Below, one piece after another: positions 39,261-49,378 of a stretch of DNA of 64,000 nt (its first letter is position 1; each line of letters opens with the position of its first letter). Both the position numbers and the translations under genes were made by a program. The DNA comes from Candidatus Aramenus sp. CH1. Lineage in GTDB: Archaea; Thermoproteota; Thermoprotei_A; Sulfolobales; Sulfolobaceae. The stretch spans positions 139,501-203,500 of the forward strand of contig JALBWU010000007.1 in the NCBI GenBank assembly GCA_022678445.1, in the 5' to 3' direction. Under the pieces are notes generated by a model. It was not told the origin of the DNA and searched no databases. It worked only from the letters and a program-made list of their open reading frames with translations.

Positions 39261-40764
39261 GAGCTCCTATTTTGTTCTCCTCCCTTAATTTTTTCACGAG
39301 GTAGGTTGGAGTTACCGTGGTTGGGTGGTTAGCCGTAACTTGGTCTAGTCTTCCCACAGAGGCATTGAGAGGGGTTCCCGAGATCTTCTTTGGGTCAGAG
39401 TAAGCCTCTGCTAGGATTTCCTTTAGGGCGTTTGCGAACTTGTCTAAAGTCTCCCTAGTCTCGGTCTCAGTTGGCTCTATCATTAAGGCCTCCTCTACTA
39501 TGGGTGGGAAGTATATGGTGGGAGCGTAGAACCCCCTGTCCAGGAGCGCCTTTGCGACGTCAAACGCGGTGACTCCTGTGTCGTTCATCAGGGGCTTTGC
39601 ACTGAACACCACTTCGTGCTTCCTGTACTTGCCGGGGAAAGGTAGCTCCAGTCCCCTAATTCCCCGTAGCCTAGATATTAAGTAATTGGTAGCCACTGTG
39701 CTCATTTTGCCTACAGCAGAAACACCTTGAGGTCCTAGGCCCAGTATATACGTGTAAGCTCTAGCTACGTTGCCCACGTTGCCGAAGAACGTTGAGATCT
39801 TTCCTATGGACTTCTTTGGGTAATAGAGAGAGTAACCCTTACCGGACTTTTGCACAATGGGGTAAGGTAGGTACTCTGCCATCTCACCTTTTGCACAGAT
39901 AGCTCCAGCACCAGGCCCTCCTCCCCCGTGGGGTACTGCAAAAGTCTTGTGGAGGTTGACGTGTACTACGTCAAACCCCATATCGCCTGGCCTTGCAACT
40001 CCAAGTATTCCGTTTAGGTTTGCCCCGTCGTAGTAGAGCATTCCGTCTACGCTGTGGATTACCTTCGATATTTCCAGGATCTCCTCTTCAAAGAGGCCTA
40101 GAGTATTTGGGTTAGTTAGCATGAACCCTGCGACATTTTCGTTGACCACCTCCTTAAGGATGTCTAGGTTCACAAGCCCCCTGTTGTTGGACTTTATGTA
40201 AACCACCTTGAAACCTGCCATGGACGCACTAGCAGGGTTTGTTCCGTGGGCAGTGTCAGCCACGAGCATCTCGTCCCTTCTCCTTCCTTTTTCCTCGTGG
40301 TACTTCTTGATCATTAAGACCCCTGCCAGTTCTCCCGCGGAGCCAGCAGGCACTTGGAAACTACACTTGTCCATTCCTGTGACCTCGGCTATCCACTCCT
40401 GCATCTCGTAAAGCATCTCTAGTGCTCCCTGGACAGTACTGACGTCTTGGAGAGGGTGGAGGTTCTCCACCAGTGACTGGGACATCTCCTCCACCTTCGG
40501 GTTGTACTTCATGGTACAGGAGCCGAGAGGCATCATCCCTGTGTCTACCCCAAAGCTCATCTGGGACAGCCTTATGTAGTGCCTTACCGCCTCTAGTTCG
40601 CTCAGCTCCGGCAACTCTGCCTCCCTTTTCCTCCTTATCTTATTAGGGAGGCTAACGTTTACCTCTTTCCTTATCTCGTCTTCCCTAGGTATCAGCATCC
40701 CTCTCCTTCCCTTTCCCTTGTATTCAAAAATTAACGGCTCGTCCCACTTAGCTTGTCTCCACAC
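39253..40764 (-). CDS. gcvPB: Glycine dehydrogenase (decarboxylating), subunit 2
   Basis: 503 aa from GTG 40764 (MWRQAKWDEPLIFE), the start that matches Sulfolobus GcvPB; an ATG at 40791 would add nine residues in the overlap with gcvPA. The PLP lysine is in HVNLHKTFAVPHGGGGPGAG. Together with subunit 1 it forms the P-protein that decarboxylates glycine and loads the aminomethyl group on GcvH. Split P-protein subunits are usual in archaea. The minus-strand gcvPA-gcvPB pair is divergent from gcvT-gcvH. Confidence 0.95.
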   Translation of the reverse strand: MWRQAKWDEPLIFEYKGKGRRGMLIPREDEIRKEVNVSLPNKIRRKREAELPELSELEAVRHYIRLSQMSFGVDTGMMPLGSCTMKYNPKVEEMSQSLVENLHPLQDVSTVQGALEMLYEMQEWIAEVTGMDKCSFQVPAGSAGELAGVLMIKKYHEEKGRRRDEMLVADTAHGTNPASASMAGFKVVYIKSNNRGLVNLDILKEVVNENVAGFMLTNPNTLGLFEEEILEISKVIHSVDGMLYYDGANLNGILGVARPGDMGFDVVHVNLHKTFAVPHGGGGPGAGAICAKGEMAEYLPYPIVQKSGKGYSLYYPKKSIGKISTFFGNVGNVARAYTYILGLGPQGVSAVGKMSTVATNYLISRLRGIRGLELPFPGKYRKHEVVFSAKPLMNDTGVTAFDVAKALLDRGFYAPTIYFPPIVEEALMIEPTETETRETLDKFANALKEILAEAYSDPKKISGTPLNASVGRLDQVTANHPTTVTPTYLVKKLREENKIGALR

Positions 40765-42109
40765 CTTTGACCACCTTCTCCACCTTATCAACCAGCAAGT
40801 CTATTGCCTTCTTGGGGTGCACTTCCGTGAAGCAGAAGACCGCGGAGTAGTCGTCTATTCTAAGTCCTCCGTGTAGACCAGCCTTGAGCAACTTCTCGTG
40901 AATCCTTTGGTACTCAACAGGGAAAGTCAGCGTCACTTCTTCAAAGAAGTCCCCGAGGAACTTCCTCTTTCCTATGCCTCTGCTCTCCACCGACTTAGTA
41001 GCGTAGTGACTCCTCAAGTATACCTCTTCCGCAAGTTCCTTTAAGCCGTTCCTTCCCAACAAGGAGAGGTAGACCGCGACCGCTATCGCCATGAGGGCCT
41101 CGTTTGTGGTTATGTTCGAAGTGGCCTTCTCCCTTCTCGCGAACTGCTCCCTTGTCTGGAGGATTAACGTAAACCCCTCTTTTCCAAACGAGTCCTTAGT
41201 CAACCCCACTATTCTCCCCGGCATCTGCCTCACCAACTTTGCGTCCCACCTAGTAGCAAAGACGCCAAGGGAGGGACCGCCCATGCTTAATGGTATGCCC
41301 AGCTCCTGCGCGTCTCCAATAGCTATGTCAACGTCGTACTCCCCAGGAGGTTTTATGAGGGCTAGAGCCAACGGGTTAACGCCCATTATAGTTAAGGCAC
41401 CCCTTTTCCTCGCAAGCTCCACCACGCCTTCTACTTCGGTTTCGAAGACTCCAAAGAAGTTTGGCGTCTGCAGGTACACGGCCCCTACGTCGTCTGTAAG
41501 CTTCCTCTCTAGGTCTTCAACGTCAATCTTTCCCTCTTCGTTGTACTTCACTTTCACTAGCTCTATTCCCTTTCCTCTCGCCCATGTCTCCGCCACCTTT
41601 AGGTGGTTTGGGTTTGCGTTGGCTGGTACGAGAACCTTCCTTTTTCCGTTTATCCTGTTGGCCATTAATATCGCCTCAGCTAAAGCCCCGGCCCAGTCGT
41701 AGAGGGAGGAGTTCACGACCTCCATCTGCAGTAGCTCGGCCATGTAGCTCTGGTACTCGAAGAGGGCCTGCAGAAGCCCTTGGTTTGCCTCTGGCTGATA
41801 GGGGGTGTAAGCGGTGTAGAACTCTGACCTAGAGACTATCATCTTCACGGCATAGGGCACGTAGTGGGGGCAAACCCCGCCCCCTAGGAAGGGAGGGTAA
41901 AGTAACTTCGCGTTCCTCTCGCTAAGTTCCTCGAGCCTCCTGGCGATCTCGTACTCCGACAGCGGTCTGCCGTAACCTACGTTTAGCTCCCTCTTGAGGA
42001 CGATCTCCTTTGGAACGTCGCTGAAGAGCTCCTCAACGTCCTTTACCCCTATTTCCTTCAACATCTCCCTCAAGTCGCCTAAGTTCGGAAGCCAGGGATG
42101 CATTTCCAT
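40748..42109 (-). CDS. gcvPA: Glycine dehydrogenase (decarboxylating), subunit 1
   Basis: 453 aa. N-terminus HPWLPNLGDLREMLKEIG and the GGGVCPHYVPYAVKMIVSRSEFYTAYTPYQPE segment are family signatures. This subunit lacks the PLP lysine and pairs with GcvPB. Its end overlaps gcvPB. The 36-bp gap to gcvT is a divergent promoter: the four glycine-cleavage genes P1, P2, T and H are controlled from one spot. Confidence 0.95.
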   Translation of the reverse strand: MEMHPWLPNLGDLREMLKEIGVKDVEELFSDVPKEIVLKRELNVGYGRPLSEYEIARRLEELSERNAKLLYPPFLGGGVCPHYVPYAVKMIVSRSEFYTAYTPYQPEANQGLLQALFEYQSYMAELLQMEVVNSSLYDWAGALAEAILMANRINGKRKVLVPANANPNHLKVAETWARGKGIELVKVKYNEEGKIDVEDLERKLTDDVGAVYLQTPNFFGVFETEVEGVVELARKRGALTIMGVNPLALALIKPPGEYDVDIAIGDAQELGIPLSMGGPSLGVFATRWDAKLVRQMPGRIVGLTKDSFGKEGFTLILQTREQFARREKATSNITTNEALMAIAVAVYLSLLGRNGLKELAEEVYLRSHYATKSVESRGIGKRKFLGDFFEEVTLTFPVEYQRIHEKLLKAGLHGGLRIDDYSAVFCFTEVHPKKAIDLLVDKVEKVVKGVETS

Positions 42110-42145
42110 ATAAATATCTTGATGAGATGTATCTAATAGGTAATA

Positions 42146-43195
42146 ATGTTAAGTACACCCCTTTATGACGTGGAGGAAAAGGTGGGGGCAAGCTTTGGGG
42201 AGTTTGCTGGTTGGAGAATGCCGATGGAGTACTCCTCGTACCAAAAGGAGCACATGGCGGTTAGGCAAGAGGTAGCGTTTTTCGACCTCTCCCACATGGG
42301 CAGACTGAGGCTCAAGGGGAAGATATCGGAAGTGGAGACCCTAGTGGCCAAAACGGTCTCAAGGAAGGAAAACAACGTCATGATTGGACCCACAGCCTTC
42401 CTTAATGACAGGGGGGGTTTCGTGGACGACGTAATGGTTTACAAGCTGTCAGACGACGAGTTCCTAGTAGTTACGAACGCTGTAAACAGGGAGAAGGATA
42501 TCCAGTGGATCAGGAAGAACTCCTCGCTGGAGGTAGAGGACCTAACCTTTAAGTACGTCATGCTCGCTATACAGGGGAGGAAGGTTTGGAACTACTTGGC
42601 TAGGGTTGACCTAGAGCCACTGCATTTCAAGCTCAACGCCGAGTTCATGGGAGAGAAGGTCTTCCTGCTCAGCAGGTCTGGGTGGACGGGGGAAGAGGGG
42701 GTAGAGGTTTGGGCCGACGTCGAGACGGGGAAGAGGCTAGTGGAAAAGCTAATCAGTATTGGAATGACCCCCGCAGGGCTCATCACCAGGGACAGCTTAA
42801 GGCAGGAGATGGGCTTCGTCCTCTATGGGGAGGACATCGACGAGAGCGTAAACCCCGTTGAGGCTAGGTACTGGGTGTTCTCGTTGGAGAAGGACTTCAT
42901 AGGAAAGGCAAAAGTGGAGGAGTACTTGGCCAACGGCGTCGAGAAGTTGAGGGTGGGATTTAAGATGAACAAGGGAGAGAGATCGTTGCCAAGGAACGGC
43001 AACAAGCTGAAGCTTCTGGACAAGGAAGTAGGTTACGTCACCAGTTCCACCTATTCTCCCTACCTTTCAAGGGTCATAGGCATGGGTTACGTGAATTCGA
43101 GGAACTTCGTCCTAGGTTACAGCGTCCATGTTGAAGTGAGGGGTAAAAAATATTCGGTAAAGTTAACAGACTTTCCACTGGTGAAGGTACAATGA
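42146..43195 (+). CDS. gcvT: Aminomethyltransferase (T-protein)
   Basis: 349 aa. It takes the aminomethyl group from GcvH and passes one carbon to the folate or archaeal pterin carrier, releasing ammonia. Motifs: GAKFGEFAGW-like opening ([19 protein letters not shown]), [11 protein letters not shown], the Asp in [17 protein letters not shown]. Overlaps gcvH by 4 bp. The Sulfolobus one-carbon carrier is a modified pterin, so the acceptor is inferred from the lineage. Confidence 0.94.
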   Translation: MLSTPLYDVEEKVGASFGEFAGWRMPMEYSSYQKEHMAVRQEVAFFDLSHMGRLRLKGKISEVETLVAKTVSRKENNVMIGPTAFLNDRGGFVDDVMVYKLSDDEFLVVTNAVNREKDIQWIRKNSSLEVEDLTFKYVMLAIQGRKVWNYLARVDLEPLHFKLNAEFMGEKVFLLSRSGWTGEEGVEVWADVETGKRLVEKLISIGMTPAGLITRDSLRQEMGFVLYGEDIDESVNPVEARYWVFSLEKDFIGKAKVEEYLANGVEKLRVGFKMNKGERSLPRNGNKLKLLDKEVGYVTSSTYSPYLSRVIGMGYVNSRNFVLGYSVHVEVRGKKYSVKLTDFPLVKVQ

Positions 43196-43590
43196 AGGTA
43201 GGGAAGTACGAGGTCTTGGAGGACAGATATTACACCGAAAGCGACGAGTGGGTAAAGATAGAAGGCGAGATAGTCACTGTGGGTATAACCGACTACGCCC
43301 AGAAGAAGCTCAGGGACATAGTTGGAGTGGAACTGCCACAAGTGGGAAGAGAGGTGAAAATGGGGGAGAGCATAGCAGTGGTGGAGTCGGTAAAGGCCGC
43401 AGCTGATATTTACTCCCCGCTCAGCGGAACCGTAGTTGAGGTAAACGAAGATCTCATAAGCGAACCAGAGTTAATAAACAGGGATCCATACGGAGCTGGG
43501 TGGATATTTAAGCTAAAGGTGGCAAACAAGGCTGAGGTAGAAAAATTATTAACTGCAGAAAAGTATAGTGAGAAGATAAGGGGAGATTGA
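43192..43590 (+). CDS. gcvH: Glycine cleavage system H protein
   Basis: 132 aa. Lipoyl-domain protein; the lipoylated Lys is K68 in [14 protein letters not shown]. It carries the aminomethyl group between P, T and L proteins. Neither the L protein nor lipoate-attachment genes are in the window. It starts in the ATGA overlap with gcvT and ends at the start of the PAC2 gene. Confidence 0.95.
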   Translation: MKVGKYEVLEDRYYTESDEWVKIEGEIVTVGITDYAQKKLRDIVGVELPQVGREVKMGESIAVVESVKAAADIYSPLSGTVVEVNEDLISEPELINRDPYGAGWIFKLKVANKAEVEKLLTAEKYSEKIRGD

Positions 43591-44342
43591 TGACCCCAGA
43601 ATTTGAGGTAATAGAGCGCATTACACCGGTTATTTCAAAGCCCACTTACTTGATTGTGGGCCTTCCGGATGCAGGACTGGTTGGGTCGATAGCCACGGAG
43701 TTCTTGATAGAGAACTTCGGCCTTAAGGAGTTCGGGGAGGTGTACTCGACAAAGTACATCCCCCCAATAATGCACGTTACTGACGGGATTGCCAGGTCGC
43801 CATTAAGGCTTTACTACTCCCAGTCGCCAGGGATAATAGTCTTCCACGCTTGGACTGCCCTTCCCTCAAACGCTATTTACCCCTTGGCGAAGCTAGTCGT
43901 TGAGTACTCAAAGAAGTACGACGTCAGCAAGATAATCTCGATCACCGGCATTCCCATACAGAACAGGCTAGAGATCGACAGACCAAACGTTTACTGGATC
44001 TCCAACAACGCCCAACTTTCGGTAGAACTAGAGAAGACTGGGCTAATGCAGAAGTTCGGGGACGGCTACATAGCTGGGCCCTACGCTCCAATACTCATGG
44101 AGTCGGGGAGGGCAGGCATAGACAACTTTGTCATAGCAGTAGAGTCCTTCCTTGACCTCCCAGACCCAGAGGCGTCGGCTGTAGCCTTGGATATCCTTTC
44201 TAAGTACATAGGCTTCAAAGTAGACGTGAGCTCCCTCCTACATCAGGCTGAGGAGATAAGGGAGAGGATAAGGGGCCTCATGGAACAGACAAAGAAGGAG
44301 CTCCCCTCGTATACCCTAGGGAAGCCAATGACCTACACGTGA
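43590..44342 (+). CDS. PAC2-family proteasome-assembly-chaperone-like protein
   Basis: 250 aa from ATG 43590 (a TTG one codon earlier is possible). PAC2 fold signature: YLIVGLPDAGLVGSIATEFLIENF at the N-terminus, the STKYIPPIMHVTDGIARSP segment, and SITGIPIQNR. Archaeal PAC2 homologues (PbaA/PbaB group) help or bind proteasome particles, but many members are of unknown role. The start touches the gcvH stop, so it is in the gcv operon; an Hsp20-like gene follows after 6 bp, giving a small protein-quality pair. Confidence 0.82.
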   Translation: MTPEFEVIERITPVISKPTYLIVGLPDAGLVGSIATEFLIENFGLKEFGEVYSTKYIPPIMHVTDGIARSPLRLYYSQSPGIIVFHAWTALPSNAIYPLAKLVVEYSKKYDVSKIISITGIPIQNRLEIDRPNVYWISNNAQLSVELEKTGLMQKFGDGYIAGPYAPILMESGRAGIDNFVIAVESFLDLPDPEASAVALDILSKYIGFKVDVSSLLHQAEEIRERIRGLMEQTKKELPSYTLGKPMTYT

Positions 44343-44348
44343 CCTAAG

Positions 44349-44702
44349 ATGCCTGCCACGTGGGATCTTTACGAGCTATTTAAGAGGCTAATGCGAGAGC
44401 AGGAGAAGGAGATGGAGGAGTTCTTCGAGGAGATGCAAAGGACCATAGAAGGCTTGACCCCCCTTTATACGATCTATGAGCAAGGGGAAGCCCTATACTA
44501 CGTAGTCGACGTGCCCTTCGTGAACTACTCCACCGTCTACGTAAAGGCGGAGTCCAGAAGTCTCTTCTTTTCCTGCCAAGACAAAAAGGGGAGGAAGTAC
44601 TCCTTGAGGTTACCGATTCCAGAAAAATATGATAAGTATGACATAAAGGTAGAAAATAGTAAAGGTTTCATAAGAATTATCATAAAGAAGGTTGAATCTT
44701 AA
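44349..44702 (+). CDS. Small heat-shock-protein-like (Hsp20/alpha-crystallin fold)
   Basis: 117 aa. A charged helical N-terminal part (LFKRLMREQEKEMEEFFEEMQ) leads into a beta-sandwich of about 80 residues (YYVVDVPFVNYSTVYVKAESRSLFFSC; LRLPIPEKYDKYDIKVENSKGFIRIIIKK) that follows the Hsp20 strand order, including the LPIP loop. It lacks the C-terminal IXI extension, so higher oligomers may not form. Six bases after the PAC2 gene. Confidence 0.75.
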   Translation: MPATWDLYELFKRLMREQEKEMEEFFEEMQRTIEGLTPLYTIYEQGEALYYVVDVPFVNYSTVYVKAESRSLFFSCQDKKGRKYSLRLPIPEKYDKYDIKVENSKGFIRIIIKKVES

Positions 44703-44785
44703 AAATAGGCTTTCATAACCCGTTATATACGATTTGCAACACATTTATAAACGGCGTTTAACATAGAACATATTGTTGACTCAAA

Positions 44786-45775
44786 TTGGAGGAAGTAGAC
44801 AGTTCCAAGGACATTGAGACTAGGAAAGTCCAAAAGTTGGGTTCATCCTCCCTGTTTATCACCTTACCTAAGAAGTGGATAAACCGTTGGAACATCAAGC
44901 CCGGGGACAAGATCCTCATTGAGGTATCGGAGGACGGGTCGTTAAAGCTCTTGGCGGAAAAGGTCAAGACCGTGGCCAATAAGAGGTCAATAAAGATCGA
45001 CATAGACTCCTTAAAACAGCCCATGCCCGGCATCATACCTTGCCTTTACTCCCTTGGTTACGACGAGATCGTGTTCGAGTCCAAAAAGCCTTTGGTACAG
45101 AAGGACGTAGAGGAAATAGTAAACGTTACAAAGCAGATGGTCGGTTCAGAGGTAACAGAGGTGTCTGAGGGCAGGATAAAGGTGGAGTGCCTACTTGACT
45201 CCGAGAAGGTGGGCTTAGAGTCGTTGCTGAGGAGGATGCTTAACGTAATATCCAAGAAAGTGGACGAGATAGTCGCCTACTTGAACGGCGAAACTCCGAG
45301 GGAGTCTGCAAACAGCGACGACCTAAGGAGGATTTACTACATGTTGCTAAGGCGTATAGTGAGCGTAAGGTACGACACCGCGAGGAACATGACAAAGAAC
45401 TTCTTCATAGTCATGAACGCCATCCTTCTCCTCAACACCGGGAACCTGATCAGCAAAATATACAACGTAGTTAAGTCGGAGGAGCTTGGAGAGGTGGAAA
45501 AGGGAGTAATCAAGGAGTCACTGCAGAGGATAAACGACCTATTGGACGAGGTTGTCATGACCGTGCTCTTCCCGAGCATAAAGAGGGTCGCAAACGGCCT
45601 CTCTATAATAAAACAGGTAAGGGCCAACATGACCACCGTAGACCAGAAGAAGCACCAGTTGCTCGTCAACTACATGGAAGACCTAGTCAGCTCCCTGGAG
45701 TCAGCACTGGACAACTCTTCGTGTACACTGTTCCTAGAGGACATGCCGTGGATAGAAAGAAACTTAACTCCATGA
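44786..45775 (+). CDS. PhoU-like regulator with AbrB DNA-binding domain
   Basis: 329 aa. Residues about 12-57 are a SpoVT/AbrB swapped-hairpin domain (RKVQKLGSSSLFITLPKKWINRWNIKPGDKI), and residues about 165-320 are helical like PhoU. Archaeal proteins of this kind are annotated as phosphate uptake regulators. Start TTG 44786; a TATA box CATTTATAAAC near 44745 predicts a leader of about 15 nt. No phosphate transporter is next to it; sufC follows 23 bp later, probably by read-through. Confidence 0.85.
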   Translation: MEEVDSSKDIETRKVQKLGSSSLFITLPKKWINRWNIKPGDKILIEVSEDGSLKLLAEKVKTVANKRSIKIDIDSLKQPMPGIIPCLYSLGYDEIVFESKKPLVQKDVEEIVNVTKQMVGSEVTEVSEGRIKVECLLDSEKVGLESLLRRMLNVISKKVDEIVAYLNGETPRESANSDDLRRIYYMLLRRIVSVRYDTARNMTKNFFIVMNAILLLNTGNLISKIYNVVKSEELGEVEKGVIKESLQRINDLLDEVVMTVLFPSIKRVANGLSIIKQVRANMTTVDQKKHQLLVNYMEDLVSSLESALDNSSCTLFLEDMPWIERNLTP

Positions 45776-45798
45776 GGTTAAAATAGTGGTGAAATCAA

Positions 45799-46539
45799 AT
45801 GTCAGTACTTAAGATCGAGGACCTTCACGTAGAGGTAGAAGGCAAGGAAGTGATTAAGGGTATCAGTCTTGAGGTGAAGAGCGGAGAAATACACGCATTG
45901 ATGGGCCCCAACGGCTCCGGGAAGACTAGCTTGTCGTTGGCCATAATGGGACATCCTAAGTACAAGATAACAAAGGGGAGGATAACGCTAGACGGAGAGG
46001 ACATAACTAGCCTAGAGACTGACGAGAAGGTAAAGCGGGGGCTTTTCCTAGCTTTCCAGAACCCTGTAGAGATCTCTGGTGTAAAGCTCTCCACCCTCTT
46101 GGTAGCAGAGCTGAACAGAGTGAGGGGTTCCAGCGACTCCGTAATGCAGATGTTCCAGACCATTAGGGAGTACGCAAAGACTGTTGGGATATCAGAGACC
46201 TTACTTAACAGGGGCATCTTTGAGGGATTCAGTGGGGGCGAAAAGAAGAGAACTGAAATACTCCAGATGCTCATTCTAAGGCCCAAGTTCGCCATCTTGG
46301 ACGAGCCTGACTCAGGGGTAGACGTTGACGGGCTCAGAGTAATCTCAGAAATAGTTAACAAGCTTAAGAAAGAGATAAACACGGGGTACTTGATAATAAC
46401 CCACTACAGGAGGATCTTGGACTACGTCAACGCTGACAAGGTCCACGTGCTTTACAAGGGGAAGATTGTCTCCTCTGGAGACATGAGCCTCGCTAGGCTC
46501 ATAGACGAGAAGGGGTACGAGAGCGTAATTAAGAACTAA
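45799..46539 (+). CDS. sufC: SufC, Fe-S assembly ATPase
   Basis: 246 aa. ABC ATPase with Walker A GPNGSGKT (36-43), signature FSGGEKKRTEI, and Walker B/D-loop FAILDEPDSGVDVDGL typical of SufC. It powers the SufBCD scaffold for iron-sulfur cluster assembly. First of sufCBD; a 51-bp gap with a TATA-like GGTTTATATTTT before sufB suggests a second promoter. No SufS cysteine desulfurase is in the window. Confidence 0.95.
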   Translation: MSVLKIEDLHVEVEGKEVIKGISLEVKSGEIHALMGPNGSGKTSLSLAIMGHPKYKITKGRITLDGEDITSLETDEKVKRGLFLAFQNPVEISGVKLSTLLVAELNRVRGSSDSVMQMFQTIREYAKTVGISETLLNRGIFEGFSGGEKKRTEILQMLILRPKFAILDEPDSGVDVDGLRVISEIVNKLKKEINTGYLIITHYRRILDYVNADKVHVLYKGKIVSSGDMSLARLIDEKGYESVIKN

Positions 46540-46590
46540 AAGCATAGGTTTATATTTTTTCTTTAACATAGTTAAAGGTGGAAGATCGAA

Positions 46591-48030
46591 ATGCCGGAAG
46601 AAAAGCTTTCGTTGGACATAAACGAGATCCTTAACGCCTCGATAGAAGCAAAGTACGAGAAACTTGACGAGAAGGAATTCCACAGGAGGATTGTAAGCTC
46701 AGGCCTCAGCAGGAGCACGATTGAGGAGATCTCAAAGCTCAAGAAGGAGCCCGAGTGGATGCTCAGGCTAAGGTTAAAGTCGCTGGAGCTCTTTGAGAAG
46801 CTACCAACTCCCAACTGGTTACCGGACTTCCTCGGTTCCCTTGACGTTTCAAGCCTAGAGCTCTACGTAAAGCCCGGGATAGAGAAGACTAACAACTGGG
46901 ACGAGATACCCAAGGAGATAAGGGAGTACTACGATAAGCTCGGCATCCCAGAGTCGGAGAAGAAGTACCTGGGAGGTCTAGTAGCCGTCCTGGAGTCTGA
47001 GCCCATTTACGCCAACGTAAAGGAGGAGCTCAAGAAAAAGGGGGTAATAATGATGCCACCGGAAGAGGCTGTCCAGAAGTACCCAGACGTGATCAAGGAG
47101 TACTTCATGAAGATCTTCCCTGCTTCAGACCACAAGTTCGCCGCCCTTCACGGGGCTCTGTGGAGCGGGGGAGTGTTCGTCTACGTCCCAAGGGGCGTCA
47201 AGATAACCACCCCAGTTGAGGGCTTCTTCGTGATAGGCTCGGAGATGGAGGGCCAGTTCGAGCACACTCTAGTCGTTGCAGACGAGGGGTCTTACATCCA
47301 CTTCATCGAGGGTTGTAGTGCCCCTCAGTTCAAGAAGTTCTCCTTCCACGACGGGATGGTAGAGCTCTACGCTAAGAAGGACGCCCACATAAAGTTCACC
47401 ACCGTGCAGAACTGGAGCAAGAACGTTATAAACTTCAACAACAAGAGGGCGTGGGCTGACGAGAACGCCAACATCGAGTGGGTAGAGGGCTCTCTGGGTT
47501 CAAAGTACTCCTTTGTCTATCCCTCGACCATACTCAGGGGAAGGAACGCCACCTCTACTAGCTTGGTCGTGACCATGGCCTCTGGGGAGGGCGAGTGGAA
47601 GGACAGCGGTTCCAAGATGATCCACGCAGCCCCCAACACCAGGAGTAAAGTAGTTAACAAGAACATAGGCTTTAATGGCGGAGTCAACATTTACAGGGGG
47701 TTAATTAGGGTAAACAAGGGTGCCACGGGGGCGAAGGCCTTTGTGAAGTGCGACTCCCTGATGCTTGACGAGAAGACCAAGGCCTACACCTTCCCGCACA
47801 ACCAAGTGTTCGAGGACGACGCTGACGTGGCCCACGAGGCACACACCTTTAGGATGAGCGAGGACCAGCTGTTCTACTTGATGAACAGGGGGATAAACGA
47901 GAAGGAGGCCACCTCAATGCTCGTGCTGGGCTTCATAGATGAGATAATGAGGGAGTTGCCCTTCGAGTACGCCACAATGCTGAACAAGATTATTAAGCTG
48001 GAGTTGGAGAAGTTAGGGGCTGTAGCTTAA
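46591..48030 (+). CDS. sufB: SufB, Fe-S cluster scaffold subunit
   Basis: 479 aa. Family signatures: PEWMLRLRLKSLELFEKLPTP, KFAALHGALWSGGVFVYVPRGVKI, the C-terminal HEAHTFRMSEDQLFYLMNRGI and the helical end. SufB with SufC and SufD builds [4Fe-4S] clusters. Its stop TAA is directly followed by the sufD ATG. Confidence 0.96.
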   Translation: MPEEKLSLDINEILNASIEAKYEKLDEKEFHRRIVSSGLSRSTIEEISKLKKEPEWMLRLRLKSLELFEKLPTPNWLPDFLGSLDVSSLELYVKPGIEKTNNWDEIPKEIREYYDKLGIPESEKKYLGGLVAVLESEPIYANVKEELKKKGVIMMPPEEAVQKYPDVIKEYFMKIFPASDHKFAALHGALWSGGVFVYVPRGVKITTPVEGFFVIGSEMEGQFEHTLVVADEGSYIHFIEGCSAPQFKKFSFHDGMVELYAKKDAHIKFTTVQNWSKNVINFNNKRAWADENANIEWVEGSLGSKYSFVYPSTILRGRNATSTSLVVTMASGEGEWKDSGSKMIHAAPNTRSKVVNKNIGFNGGVNIYRGLIRVNKGATGAKAFVKCDSLMLDEKTKAYTFPHNQVFEDDADVAHEAHTFRMSEDQLFYLMNRGINEKEATSMLVLGFIDEIMRELPFEYATMLNKIIKLELEKLGAVA

Positions 48031-49170
48031 ATGGGAGTAGTGAAAGAAGAGTCGGCCAAGGGCTACATCAAAAGGCTTGGTCACGAGGCAGAGAGGGAAG
48101 AGCTTTATTTAACGTACGTGAAGTCCCCTTACCAAGTAATCAACGACTCTCCGACGCTTAAGCACTACACTAACTGGAACGCCTTCGACTCCCTCTCCCT
48201 TGAGGTAAGGGAAGGGAAAAGGAAAGCCGACCTCACACCTCCCCTCAAGGACTACAAGCTAATCCTCGTCGCAAACAACGTAATAGAGGGGGCCGAGACC
48301 CTGGACTCTCCGGGAAACGCGGGCATCTCGCCAAAGGAGCACAAGCTAGTGGCCCTAAACTTGGCCCTCTCTAAAAAGGTAAAGATAGATAGGCCAGGGA
48401 GGTACCTCATTTACCACTACGCCGACGAAGACGTGTACTCCCCAATCAACGTGGAGGTGGAGGCAAAGGAAGACGTGTTTGAGGTGGTGTACTACGCTGA
48501 GGGCTACGGCAAGGCCACACAGAGCTCCACGATTTACATAGACGTGGGGAAGAACGCTGCGGTGAACTTTAGCTTAATCGTAAAGGGGGGAAACTCGTCT
48601 AATGTATTCTCTTACTCTAAGGCTAGGGTAGAGGGCTCAATAAGCACGTCAATATTCGTCACTGGCACTGCAAACGCACACGTCCAGTACAAGTCCCTCT
48701 TACAAGCGAACTCATCGGCCTCCTTCAACGCAAAGGCCCTTGGCACTAGGGACAACAACATAGACGTGGTGACTGACGTGATCCATGAGGGAGCTAGAAG
48801 CGTGAGCAACGGAGTTATGAAGTCAATAGCCGCAAACAACTCCCTCTCCGTCATAAGGGGAGACGCTAGGATAGAGGAAAACGCCTTTGACTCCTCGACC
48901 TCGATAATAGGAAGGGCGCTGATGCTAGGAAGGGACGCAAAGGCAGTTGTAGCACCCATGCTCGAGGTGAGGACTGGAAGGGTAGTGACAGCAAAACACT
49001 CAGCCTCCATTTCCAGGGTCAACGAGGACCAACTGTTCTACCTCCAGAACAGGGGGTTTGACAGGAAGGCAGCTGAGGGGCTATTGATCAGGGGATTCCT
49101 GAGTGACGAGAACGACTTGAGCGTGGTCAAGGACCTCGTCGAGAGAATAGTTTCTGAGCTCGGCTATTAG
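48031..49170 (+). CDS. sufD: SufD, Fe-S scaffold subunit
   Basis: 379 aa. SufB-related beta-helix protein: HYTNWNAFDSLSLEVREGKRK, SVIRGDARIEENAFDSST and HSASISRVNEDQLFYLQNRGFDRKAAEGLLIRGFL. Forms a heterodimer with SufB. Starts with no gap after sufB and ends the suf operon. Confidence 0.94.
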   Translation: MGVVKEESAKGYIKRLGHEAEREELYLTYVKSPYQVINDSPTLKHYTNWNAFDSLSLEVREGKRKADLTPPLKDYKLILVANNVIEGAETLDSPGNAGISPKEHKLVALNLALSKKVKIDRPGRYLIYHYADEDVYSPINVEVEAKEDVFEVVYYAEGYGKATQSSTIYIDVGKNAAVNFSLIVKGGNSSNVFSYSKARVEGSISTSIFVTGTANAHVQYKSLLQANSSASFNAKALGTRDNNIDVVTDVIHEGARSVSNGVMKSIAANNSLSVIRGDARIEENAFDSSTSIIGRALMLGRDAKAVVAPMLEVRTGRVVTAKHSASISRVNEDQLFYLQNRGFDRKAAEGLLIRGFLSDENDLSVVKDLVERIVSELGY

Positions 49171-49248
49171 TTTCGCCCACCTCTCAATTTACAAATGAAA
49201 GAGATTTTTCATATATTCTCCTTGCTAGAAGGTAATACTGAGGGATCC

Positions 49249-49377
49249 ATGCGAGTGATCACTTTTAAGGCGGAGGAAGACCTAGTGACAAAGCTAGACC
49301 TATACGCCATAAACAGGAGGATCTCCAGGAGCGAAATAATAAGGGAAGCCCTCAAGAGGTACTTGGAAGCAGAGTAG
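49249..49377 (+). CDS. Ribbon-helix-helix (CopG-type) transcription regulator, 42 aa
   Basis: A minimal RHH protein: a single strand [13 protein letters not shown], helix [10 protein letters not shown] and helix [14 protein letters not shown], the whole fold in 42 residues. ATG 49249 is chosen because the strand starts there and a TATA-like TTTCATATATTC near 49212 fits a short leader; a frame from 49195 would add 18 non-homologous residues. RHH factors in Sulfolobus include the cell-cycle repressor aCcr1; nothing here identifies this as that protein. Ends one base before the tRNA-Thr 3' end (convergent). Confidence 0.82.
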   Translation: MRVITFKAEEDLVTKLDLYAINRRISRSEIIREALKRYLEAE

Positions 49378-49378
49378 A

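Noticed and set aside
49249-49377. RHH protein identified as the cell-cycle repressor aCcr1
   Set aside because: RHH proteins of this size are numerous in Sulfolobales; the sequence has no feature that ties it to aCcr1, and the neighbours (sufD, tRNA genes) do not support it.
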